A stretch of 8,924 nucleotides of DNA, from positions 1 to 8,924 of the forward strand of contig RFFY01000040.1 in assembly GCA_003697065.1 (NCBI GenBank), written 5' to 3'. Source of the DNA: Actinomyces sp. GTDB lineage: Bacteria > Actinomycetota > Acidimicrobiia > Acidimicrobiales > Aldehydirespiratoraceae. The notes under the pieces are model-generated. The model had not been told where the DNA came from. It saw only the letters and a list, made by a program, of their open reading frames with translations, and searched no databases. Positions 1 through 5,334 of the stretch are shown piece by piece. The position numbers and the translations under genes were made by a program. Positions within the stretch are counted from its first letter, which is position 1; every line of letters starts with the position of its first letter.

Positions 1-341
1 AGGCCGATGGTCTCGGCGCGCGCCTGGGCCCGGACCCGCTCCCGCTCCTCGATGAGCACGCGACCGGGGCCGAGCTCGCGCAGGGCCCGCAGGCGGGGAT
101 CGGAGGGGGTGGCGGCCAGACCCGTGGCGAAGCGCATGACGGTCCGACGGCCCAGACGCACGACGATCCATGCCAACACGACGATGAACAGGATCCGCAG
201 GGGCCGGTCGAGGAGCCACTCGCTGACCTCGGCCACCGTGGCGTTGCCCGTGGCGTCGTACACCCGGCGGCACAGGAAGCCGGGATCGGTCCCGCAGGCG
301 TCGACCAGGCCGGGATCGAGCTCCTGGAGCGTCACGACCAT
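1..341 (-). CDS. MscS-family mechanosensitive ion channel, N-terminal part (runs off left edge)
   Basis: The first 113 codons are visible on the minus strand; the 3' part lies beyond base 1. The protein starts MVVTLQELDPGLVDACG. Its N-terminal segment has two cysteines (residues 16 and 24) and leads into a hydrophobic membrane helix at about residues 47-64 (LRILFIVVLAWIVVRLG). A charged linker follows, ending in RAQARAETIG. This layout, with an arginine-rich helix ending in (Q)RAETI(G/L) before the next membrane segment, is typical of actinobacterial MscS-like channels, which release solutes under hypo-osmotic stress. The beta-domain and pore helix that would confirm the family are outside the window. 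The ATG at 341-339 has no Shine-Dalgarno sequence but sits 6 bases after a TAACGT box, which suggests a leaderless transcript. It is divergent from modA. The family call is from recognition and is likely but not proven. Confidence 0.68.
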   Translation of the reverse strand, partial: MVVTLQELDPGLVDACGTDPGFLCRRVYDATGNATVAEVSEWLLDRPLRILFIVVLAWIVVRLGRRTVMRFATGLAATPSDPRLRALRELGPGRVLIEERERVRAQARAETIG

Positions 342-347
342 GCCGCG

Positions 348-353
348 ACGTTA
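348..353 (-). promoter_or_regulatory. -10 box of leaderless promoter for the MscS-like gene
   Basis: On the minus strand the sequence reads TAACGT, then 6 bases, then the ATG at 341. A TAnnnT hexamer so close to the start codon, with no ribosome binding site, fits a leaderless actinobacterial transcript beginning at or next to the ATG. No convincing -35 element is visible. The similar boxes before modA (TAGCGT) and the DUF222 gene (TAGTGT) support the call. Confidence 0.5.
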
Positions 354-390
354 GGGTCCGCTCCCCGCCCACCGGTGGATGCGCGGACCC
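354..390. repeat. Nested inverted repeat in the mscS-like/modA divergent region
   Basis: GGGTCCGC at 354-361 is the exact reverse complement of GCGGACCC at 383-390. Inside the 21-base spacer lies a perfect 10-bp palindrome, CCACCGGTGG, at 369-378. The left arm abuts the -10 box of the MscS-like gene and the right arm lies just upstream of the expected modA -35 region, so a bound dimeric regulator could control either gene. It could instead be a chance result of the high GC content. I do not recognise a known operator here. Confidence 0.45.
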
Positions 391-422
391 GTCGACCCGG
401 ACCGGCCCGGTGGGCGCCTTGC

Positions 423-428
423 TAGCGT
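423..428 (+). promoter_or_regulatory. -10 box of leaderless promoter for modABC
   Basis: TAGCGT lies 8 bases before the GTG at 437. The spacing would put the transcription start at or within 2 bases of that GTG, giving a leaderless mRNA. There is no Shine-Dalgarno sequence before 437 or before the in-frame ATG at 410, and the ATG at 410 lies upstream of this box. This is the main reason for choosing 437 as the modA start. No molybdenum-cofactor riboswitch-like leader fits in the space available. Confidence 0.55.
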
Positions 429-436
429 CCGGCCCC

Positions 437-1237
437 GTGGACCCCGGCCCCCTCCCCCGACTCCCGCCGTGGCGGTGCCGACTCCGGCGACCGACGGCCC
501 TGGTCGGGATCCTCGTCGCCGCCTCGGCCCTCACCACGGCCTGCTCGGCGGGGGGCGACGGGACGGTCGTCCTCGCCGCTTCCTCGCTCACCGACGTGGC
601 CCCCGTCCTGGCCGACGAGGCGGGGGTGGCCGACCAGCTCACCTTCAGCTTCGCCGGGAGCTCGTCGCTGGTCGCCCAACTCGCCGCCGGCGTCCCCGCC
701 GAGGTGCTGGTGACCGCCGACACCGACACCATGGGGCGCGCCGTCGACGAGGGCCTGGTCGCGGGCGAGGTCCATGCCCTCGCCCGGAACCGTCTGGTAC
801 TGGTCACCCCCACCGACGGGAGGGCCGACGTCACGGGCGTCGACGATCTCGCCGACCCGGAGCTGGTGGTCGGCCTGTGCGCCCCCGAGGTTCCCTGCGG
901 GGCGCTGGCCCGTCGGGTCCTCGAGGCGGCGGGACTGAACGTGAACGCCGACACCCTCGAACCGAACGTCCGCTCCCTCACCACCAAGGTCGTCCTGGGC
1001 GAGCTCGACGCCGCCCTCGTCTACGCCACCGAGGCCCGGTCGGCCGACCTCCGGGTCGTCGACGATCCCGTTCTCGCGGCAACCGATCTCGCCACGACCT
1101 ACGAGATCGCCCTCGTGCACACCGACGCCCCGGCGCCGGCCCGGGCCTTCGTCGACACCGCCACCGGCCCCGTCGGGCGGCGCGTCCTGGCCGCCGCCGG
1201 CTTCGACGTCGACGGCCCGGAGGAGCCGCCCTCGTGA
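437..1237 (+). CDS. modA: Molybdate ABC transporter, substrate-binding lipoprotein ModA
   Basis: A 266-residue extracytoplasmic molybdate (possibly also tungstate) binding protein that delivers the oxyanion to ModB. From the GTG at 437 the protein has an arginine-rich n-region, a hydrophobic core (about residues 20-32) and a lipobox-like LTTAC with Cys36 as the likely lipidated residue; Thr at -3 is less usual than Leu. The mature part opens with VVLAASSLTDV, the ModA oxyanion-binding motif. Next comes FSFAGSSSLVAQLAAGVPAE, then LEPNVRSLTTKVVLGELDAALVY, which matches the ModA PNVR..L.KV..GE.D...VY pattern. Length is normal for the family. The stop TGA overlaps the modB GTG (GTGA), so the two are translationally coupled. 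An ATG at 410 in the same frame would add nine residues but lies upstream of the -10 box. The oxyanion is inferred from the motif. Confidence 0.9.
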   Translation: MDPGPLPRLPPWRCRLRRPTALVGILVAASALTTACSAGGDGTVVLAASSLTDVAPVLADEAGVADQLTFSFAGSSSLVAQLAAGVPAEVLVTADTDTMGRAVDEGLVAGEVHALARNRLVLVTPTDGRADVTGVDDLADPELVVGLCAPEVPCGALARRVLEAAGLNVNADTLEPNVRSLTTKVVLGELDAALVYATEARSADLRVVDDPVLAATDLATTYEIALVHTDAPAPARAFVDTATGPVGRRVLAAAGFDVDGPEEPPS

Positions 1238-2028
1238 CCGCCCACGGTCGCCCCACCCCCTGGCTGGTCGGACCGGCCCTCGTCGCCCTGGCCGCCCTGG
1301 CCGTTCCCCTGGTGGCGCTGATCTGGCGCGCCCCCTGGTCGACGCTGGCGACGATCCTCGCCGGAACCGAGGTGAGCGAGGCCCTGGGGGTGTCGCTGGT
1401 GGTGAGCCTCGTCTCGGCCCTCCTGTGCCTGATCGCCGGCCTTCCCCTCGCCTGGTTCCTCGCCCGGGTGGAGGTGCGCGGCGCCGGCGTGATCCGTGCC
1501 ATCGTCGTGTTGCCCATGGTCCTGCCGCCCGTGGTCGGGGGCACGGCCCTGTTGCTGGCCCTCGGACGGCGGGGGCTCGTCGGCCAGTGGCTCGAGCGCT
1601 GGTTCGGCCTGACCCTGCCCTTCACCACCGCCGGCGCCGTCGTGGCCGCCACCTTCGTCGCCCTGCCCTTCTTCGTCGTCACCGTCGAGTCCGCCCTACG
1701 CCAGCAGGGACCCGACCTGGACGAGGCGGCGGCGACCCTCGGGGCCGGTCCCGTCACCACCTTCTTCACCGTCACCCTCCCCTCGGTGCGGTCGGCTCTC
1801 GCGGCCGGCCTGGCCCTGTCGTGGGCCCGCGCCCTGGGCGAGTTCGGCGCGACCATCACCTTCGCCGGCAACCTGGCGGGCCGCACCCGCACCCTCCCCC
1901 TCGAGACCTTCCTCGCCCTCGAGCGCGACCCCGAGGCGGCCGTCGCCATCAGCGTCGTCCTGCTGGTCGTCTCCGCCGCCGTCCTCGTGGGTCTGCGCAG
2001 CCGCTGGCTCGGGAGCATCCGCCCGTGA
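1234..2028 (+). CDS. modB: Molybdate ABC transporter, permease ModB
   Basis: A 264-residue integral membrane permease that forms the molybdate channel. Hydrophobic segments lie at about residues 10-31, 51-74, 88-110, 133-152 and 236-256, with a further weaker one near 186-205, in line with the five to six helices of ModB. The cytoplasmic EAA loop that docks on the ATPase is clear at about residues 163-183 (DEAAATLGAGPVTTFFTVTLP). It is followed by the typical ARALGEFGATITFAGN of ModB/CysT-type permeases. LPMVLPPVVGGTALLLALGRRG is also a standard ModB segment. The GTG start overlaps the modA stop by four bases, and its own stop overlaps the modC GTG the same way, so all three proteins should be made from one transcript in coupled fashion. 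The long upstream extension of the same reading frame runs through modA out of frame and is not coding. Confidence 0.9.
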   Translation: MTAHGRPTPWLVGPALVALAALAVPLVALIWRAPWSTLATILAGTEVSEALGVSLVVSLVSALLCLIAGLPLAWFLARVEVRGAGVIRAIVVLPMVLPPVVGGTALLLALGRRGLVGQWLERWFGLTLPFTTAGAVVAATFVALPFFVVTVESALRQQGPDLDEAAATLGAGPVTTFFTVTLPSVRSALAAGLALSWARALGEFGATITFAGNLAGRTRTLPLETFLALERDPEAAVAISVVLLVVSAAVLVGLRSRWLGSIRP

Positions 2029-3203
2029 CCGCGCCCGTGACCCGTCCCGAGCCCGCCTCGGCGCTGGTGGCCACCTCCGCCGACGCCGCCGTGCGACGCG
2101 GCGCCTTCACCCTGGCCTGCGGGGGACTCCACCACACCGGGGGCACGGTGGCGGTCATCGGCCCCAACGGATCGGGCAAGACCACCCTGTTGCGCCTCCT
2201 CGCCGGTCTCGAGCGCCTCACCGCCGGCGAGCTGCTCCTCGAGGGCCGTCCGGTCGACCGGACCGGGCGGGGACGGCGCCTCTTCGTCCCCGCCCACCGG
2301 CGCCGCCTGTCGGTGGTGTTCCAGGACCACCGCCTCTTCGACCACCTCCGGGTGGTCGACGACGTGGCCTTCCCCCTGCGGCGGCAGGGATGGGACCGCA
2401 GGCGGGCCCGGGACCGGGCGGCCACCCTGCTGGCCGAGCTCGGGGCAGCCGAGCTCGCTCGCGCCCGTCCGCGCGAGTTGAGCGGGGGACAACGTCAGCG
2501 GGTAGCTCTCGCCCGCGCCCTGGCCGCCGAGCCCCGCATCCTGCTTCTCGACGAACCCCTGGCGGCGGTCGACGACGCCAGCCGGGCGGCGGTCCGACGG
2601 GTGGTGGCCCGCTCGACCGCGGCTCTGGTCGTCGTCGTGACCCACGACCCGGTGGACGTGGCCACCCTCGCCGACCGCCTCGTCGTCCTCGACGAGGGCC
2701 GGGTCGTCCGGGACGGCCCGCTCGACGAGGTCCGGCGCGATCCCGGTTCGCGCTGGGCCGCCGACTTCTGCGGCGCCAACGTCGTCTCGGGTGAGGCCCG
2801 CGGGCGGCGGGTGCGCACCGCCGACGGAGTCGAGATCGTGTTGCCCGATGCTGCGACCGGCCGGGTCCATGTGGTGTTCGGGCCCGAGACCGTCACCGTG
2901 CACCCCCGCCGCCCCGAGGGCTCGGCCCGCAACGTGTGGCCGGCGCGGGTGGCACGCGTCGACGACGACGGCACCCGGGCCCTCCTCGAGCTCGAGGGCC
3001 CGCCGTCGCTGCGGGCGGCGGTCACCACCGACGCCGTCCGCGCCCTGGAGCTGCGCCCCGGGCGGCAGGTGTGGGCCTCGGTCAAGGCCACCGAGTTGAC
3101 CGTGGTGCCCGCCGACGTGTCGGCGGACGTGCCAGCCGACGGGTCAGTAGACGACCCGGGCCACCAGGGAGCCGTCGGGGTCACGGGCGACGACGAGACG
3201 TGA
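2025..3203 (+). CDS. modC: Molybdate ABC transporter, ATP-binding protein ModC
   Basis: A 392-residue ATPase that powers ModB. Visible motifs in order are Walker A GPNGSGKTT (46-54), Q-loop VVFQD (Gln100), signature LSGGQ (152-156), Walker B ILLLDEP (172-178), D-loop AAVD (180-183) and H-loop THD (His207). After the nucleotide-binding domain comes a regulatory C-terminal region. About residues 300-366 (starting GSARNVWPARV and ending VWASVKATELTVVPA) look like a TOBE/Mop oxyanion-sensing domain. The last 25 or so residues are a low-complexity Pro-Ala-Asp-Val-rich tail that does not look conserved. Its final 60 bases overlap, tail to tail, the end of the zinc-ribbon gene on the other strand. 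The GTG start is set by the GTGA overlap with modB. ModC is chosen over sulfate or iron ATPases because of the ModA/ModB neighbours. Confidence 0.88.
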   Translation: MTAPVTRPEPASALVATSADAAVRRGAFTLACGGLHHTGGTVAVIGPNGSGKTTLLRLLAGLERLTAGELLLEGRPVDRTGRGRRLFVPAHRRRLSVVFQDHRLFDHLRVVDDVAFPLRRQGWDRRRARDRAATLLAELGAAELARARPRELSGGQRQRVALARALAAEPRILLLDEPLAAVDDASRAAVRRVVARSTAALVVVVTHDPVDVATLADRLVVLDEGRVVRDGPLDEVRRDPGSRWAADFCGANVVSGEARGRRVRTADGVEIVLPDAATGRVHVVFGPETVTVHPRRPEGSARNVWPARVARVDDDGTRALLELEGPPSLRAAVTTDAVRALELRPGRQVWASVKATELTVVPADVSADVPADGSVDDPGHQGAVGVTGDDET

Positions 3204-3455
3204 CATGCACGGCATGCAGTAGACGCGGTCGCCCGGCCGCAGCTCGCGCCGCGACCGGATGACCACCTTGCACACCGGGCAGAGCACCTCGTTGGGGGCC
3301 AGCTCGTCACCCGGTCCCTGCCAGTGGCGGTAGAAGCGCCGCCAGCGCACCGGCACCTCGTCGAACCCGGTGTCGGTCAGCTCGTAGTGACGCCGGGGGG
3401 CGTCGTCGACGGGCACCTGGAGGGTGTCGGGCACGGGTTCCGCCGCCTCGCTCAT
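3144..3455 (-). CDS. Small zinc-ribbon protein of unknown function, partner of the diiron pair
   Basis: A 103-residue protein I do not recognise as a named family. It has an acidic, proline-containing N-terminus and an aromatic/basic stretch VRWRRFYRHWQGPG (about 36-49). A four-cysteine ribbon follows: CPVC (Cys59, Cys62), 17 residues, then CMPC (Cys80, Cys83), which should bind one zinc (or iron, as in rubredoxin-like knuckles). There is no signal peptide or membrane helix, so it is probably cytoplasmic. The ATG at 3455 follows GGAGG at 3460-3464, only four bases away; an in-frame GTG at 3458 is a less likely start. It begins nine bases after the stop of the upstream diiron gene, so it is the third gene of that operon. 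A role as adaptor, electron carrier or metal-site assembly factor for the diiron proteins is conjecture from position. Its 3' end overlaps modC antisense by 60 bases. Confidence 0.72.
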   Translation of the reverse strand: MSEAAEPVPDTLQVPVDDAPRRHYELTDTGFDEVPVRWRRFYRHWQGPGDELAPNEVLCPVCKVVIRSRRELRPGDRVYCMPCMSRLVVARDPDGSLVARVVY

Positions 3456-3464
3456 CACCCCTCC

Positions 3465-4280
3465 TCAGGACAGACCGAGCCGGTGGACGGCGGCCTCGTA
3501 GTCGTCACGGAGCCTCGCCACCCGATCGGGAGCGAGCCCGATCTCGGCGGCCACCCCCTCGACGGCGCCCATGACGAGGGGATCGAGTTCGGCCCTCAGC
3601 TCGCTCAGGCGGCGGGCGAGGCGCTCGTCGCCGGCGGCCAGGCGTCGCCCGAGCTGGTTCTCACCGAACCCGAGATGACGGCGCTCGTCGGCGATCACCC
3701 CGTCGAGCACCACCCGGGTGCGCAGGTCGGCGTCGAGGCGGTGGGCGTCGAAGACGGCCCGCTCCATCGACTCGAGCACCACGTTCTGGGCGAACACCGC
3801 CGACTCCCAGTCCCCGTCGTGCACGAGCCCGAGAAGCCGTTCCCGGAAGGCCTGCAGGGCGGGATGGGCGCGCCGCTCCATCTCGGCGTCGGGGTCGTCG
3901 ACCCCGAGGGACCGCATCCGTCGGGTGAAGACCTCGAGATGGCGGGCCTCGTCGAGGGTCTGGGTGGCGAGGAAGGTCTTGGCCCGCCGGTCGCCGGCCA
4001 ACTCGACCAGCCCGCCCGCCCCCTCGAGGGCGGTCAGTTCACCCAGGGCGTAGTTGGCCAGCACGGTGAGGAGTCGGTCGGTCCCCTCCGTCGCCGCGTC
4101 GCCGCCCTCGCGGTCCGACACCGCCGCCAGGCCCCGGCGCAGGTGGTCGGCGACGGCGTCGAACCAGTAGGCGACCGAATGGACCTCCTCCACGAGGTCG
4201 GGTTCGACCAGGTCGGGGTCCGCCAGGTCGGGGCCGGCCAGGTCGGGGCCCGGCAGGGTCGGTGTACCGCCCACGTTCAC
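3465..4280 (-). CDS. Ferritin-like (R2-like) diiron protein, paralogue B
   Basis: A 271-residue four-helix-bundle protein with all six carboxylate/histidine ligands expected of a diiron site: Glu81 (ALGELTAL), Glu111 and His114 (TLDEARH), Glu170 (NVVLESM), Glu199 and His202 (IADERRH). It is a clear paralogue of the gene just upstream: both contain KTFLATQTLDEARH and IADERRHxGFGEN, with identical spacing of the first two Glu ligands. The family includes RNR R2-like oxidases and N- or C-oxygenases; the reaction here cannot be told from sequence. The N-terminus carries a pentapeptide repeat, PDLxx four times (about residues 12-31), in place of the longer N-terminal region of its partner. The GTG start overlaps the partner's stop codon by four bases (GTGA), so translation is coupled and a heterodimer is plausible. 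It is shorter than its partner and lacks that protein's extended C-terminus. Confidence 0.8.
   Translation of the reverse strand: MNVGGTPTLPGPDLAGPDLADPDLVEPDLVEEVHSVAYWFDAVADHLRRGLAAVSDREGGDAATEGTDRLLTVLANYALGELTALEGAGGLVELAGDRRAKTFLATQTLDEARHLEVFTRRMRSLGVDDPDAEMERRAHPALQAFRERLLGLVHDGDWESAVFAQNVVLESMERAVFDAHRLDADLRTRVVLDGVIADERRHLGFGENQLGRRLAAGDERLARRLSELRAELDPLVMGAVEGVAAEIGLAPDRVARLRDDYEAAVHRLGLS
4195..4254 (-). repeat. Four 15-bp tandem repeats encoding PDLxx pentapeptides
   Basis: Four consecutive 15-base units begin at 4195, 4210, 4225 and 4240, each starting AGGTCGGG on the plus strand, followed by a decayed fifth copy. They lie in frame within the N-terminus of diiron paralogue B and encode PDLVE, PDLAD and PDLAG variants. 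The unit length is a multiple of three, so copy-number change would not break the frame. Confidence 0.75.
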
Positions 4281-5173
4281 ACCCCGGCCGGTGTGGGCGG
4301 GGACTTGTACTCGAGGCCGATGCGGGCCAGGCGGGTGCGGAACTCGTCGAGGACGGTGCCGGCGAGCACGGCCTCCATCTCCTCGGCGCTGGCGGTGGCG
4401 AGATCGGTGCCGTGCCAGACCGCCGACCCCTCGCCCACGCCGCTCTTTTCGGCCACCCGGTGGGCCTCGTCGAGGATCTGCTCGGTGTTGCGGAAGCTGT
4501 CGGAGAAGGTGGCGAGCATCCAGTAGGTCATCTCCGCCTGCATGTCCTGGATCTCCGCCTTCTTCTCCGGGTGCTCCCGGATGAGGCCACCGATGCGGTT
4601 CTCGCCGAAGCCGACGTGGCGGCGTTCGTCGGCGATGGTCCCCGACAGGGTCTTGGCGAACTTGGGGTTCGCCGTCCGTGACATCGCCTCCATCATCTCG
4701 AACACCGAGAAGGCCATGCCTTCGAGCACGATGTTCTGGCCGACCACACCGGCGATGAAGTCACCGGCGTCGACCTTGGCCAGCAGCACCTCGGCGAACT
4801 TCACGAGGTTCGGGTTGGCGAAGTGCTCGATGGTCGCCTCGACCCGGTCGGCCGCCACTCCGAGGTCGCGCAGGCGCTTGGTGAAGATCTCCACGTGGCG
4901 GGCCTCGTCGAGGGTCTGGGTGGCGAGGAAGGTCTTGGACGCCTGGTCGGGGGCGGCGTTGACGAGCCCCGACGAGGCGGCCAGGGCGCAGCGTTCACCC
5001 ACGACGAGCTGCACCGTCGTGCGGATGGCGTCCTCCCGCAGGGCCTCGTTCTCGAGGAGCTCGTCGGGTTCGGCCTGACCCGGGTCGTGACCGTAGGTGG
5101 TGCCCATCAGGTAGCCCTGGGGACACATCTCGAGCCAGCGCTGGATCGAGTAGCGGTCGAGGAAATCACTCAT
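4277..5173 (-). CDS. Ferritin-like (R2-like) diiron protein, paralogue A
   Basis: A 298-residue protein beginning MSDFLDRYSIQRWLEM. Ligands visible for a dinuclear iron (or Mn/Fe) centre are Glu60 (VVGERCAL), Glu90 and His93 (TLDEARH), Glu151 (NIVLEGM), Glu183 and His186 (IADERRH). Spacing (30 residues between the first two Glu, two ExxH motifs) resembles ribonucleotide reductase R2 and R2-like oxidases rather than ferritin or rubrerythrin. It is soluble, with no signal peptide or membrane helix. The ATG at 5173 is supported by a GGGAGG Shine-Dalgarno seven bases upstream (5181-5186). An open frame extends further upstream to 5254 but has no such signal. It is the first gene of a three-gene unit with paralogue B and the zinc-ribbon protein. 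A DosR-like palindrome lies about 90 bases upstream. Possible roles are O2-dependent oxidation of a lipid or aromatic, or O2/peroxide handling; the substrate cannot be inferred here. Confidence 0.82.
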   Translation of the reverse strand: MSDFLDRYSIQRWLEMCPQGYLMGTTYGHDPGQAEPDELLENEALREDAIRTTVQLVVGERCALAASSGLVNAAPDQASKTFLATQTLDEARHVEIFTKRLRDLGVAADRVEATIEHFANPNLVKFAEVLLAKVDAGDFIAGVVGQNIVLEGMAFSVFEMMEAMSRTANPKFAKTLSGTIADERRHVGFGENRIGGLIREHPEKKAEIQDMQAEMTYWMLATFSDSFRNTEQILDEAHRVAEKSGVGEGSAVWHGTDLATASAEEMEAVLAGTVLDEFRTRLARIGLEYKSPPTPAGV

Positions 5174-5180
5174 GCGATGG

Positions 5181-5186
5181 CCTCCC
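5181..5186 (-). promoter_or_regulatory. Ribosome binding site of diiron paralogue A
   Basis: On the minus strand GGGAGG is followed by seven bases and the ATG at 5173. It is a strong Shine-Dalgarno match in a window where most operon-leading genes have none. It fixes the start at 5173 and implies a transcript with a real 5' leader. Confidence 0.7.
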
Positions 5187-5260
5187 CCTCGCGTCGTGTC
5201 CTCACCCCCGTGTCCGCATCCCCTGCCCCGGACGATCGGCGCCCCCACCCGCACCCGCCA

Positions 5261-5274
5261 GGGACCTAGGTCCC
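5261..5274 (-). promoter_or_regulatory. DosR/DevR-like palindromic operator upstream of the diiron operon
   Basis: GGGACCTAGGTCCC is a perfect 14-bp palindrome. The mycobacterial DosR (DevR) box core is GGGACTWWAGTCCC, so both GGGAC/GTCCC arms match and only the two bases flanking the central WW differ. It lies about 90 bases upstream of the diiron gene start. If a transcription start existed near 5225, the palindrome centre would fall near -42, where such activators bind, and the minus-strand hexamer GATCGT at 5237-5232 would fall at -10. That hexamer is a poor -10 match, so the promoter position is tentative. Other NarL/LuxR-type response regulators could also bind such a site. Confidence 0.5.
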
Positions 5275-5281
5275 GCCCACC

Positions 5282-5330
5282 GGTGTGCGGGTGTCACACC
5301 GCCCGGCCCGGGTCCCGCCGCGGAGACCCG
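5282..5330 (-). terminator. Two tandem hairpins after the E1 gene, candidate terminator
   Basis: Four bases after the E1 stop codon is a stem-loop at 5330-5309, with arms CGGGTCTC and GGGACCCG on the minus strand, eight pairs including one G-T, and a six-base loop. A second hairpin follows at 5300-5282, GGTGTG and CACACC around seven bases. Neither has a T-tract, so this is not a classical intrinsic terminator, though GC hairpins without T-tracts are proposed to end transcripts in actinobacteria. The second dyad could instead be a regulator site for the diiron operon. Confidence 0.35.
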
Positions 5331-5334
5331 CCGG

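Noticed and set aside
342..436. Molybdenum-cofactor riboswitch upstream of modA
   Set aside because: Only about 95 bases separate the divergent starts, and the -10 box lies 8 bases before the modA start, leaving no leader RNA.
978..2903. A 641-codon open frame on the minus strand opposite modA, modB and modC
   Set aside because: It is antisense to three well-supported genes, its protein is low-complexity (Arg/Gly/Pro-rich) with no recognisable motif, and long shadow frames are expected in DNA this GC-rich.
3324..4526. A 400-codon plus-strand open frame across the diiron paralogue B region
   Set aside because: It runs antisense through three real genes and encodes no recognisable domain; the minus-strand frames carry the conserved diiron motifs.
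5277..5285. CCACCGGTG occurring again near 5277, similar to the palindrome at 369-378
   Set aside because: Only a short GC-rich core is shared and the second copy lacks the flanking inverted repeat; chance recurrence is likely at this base composition.
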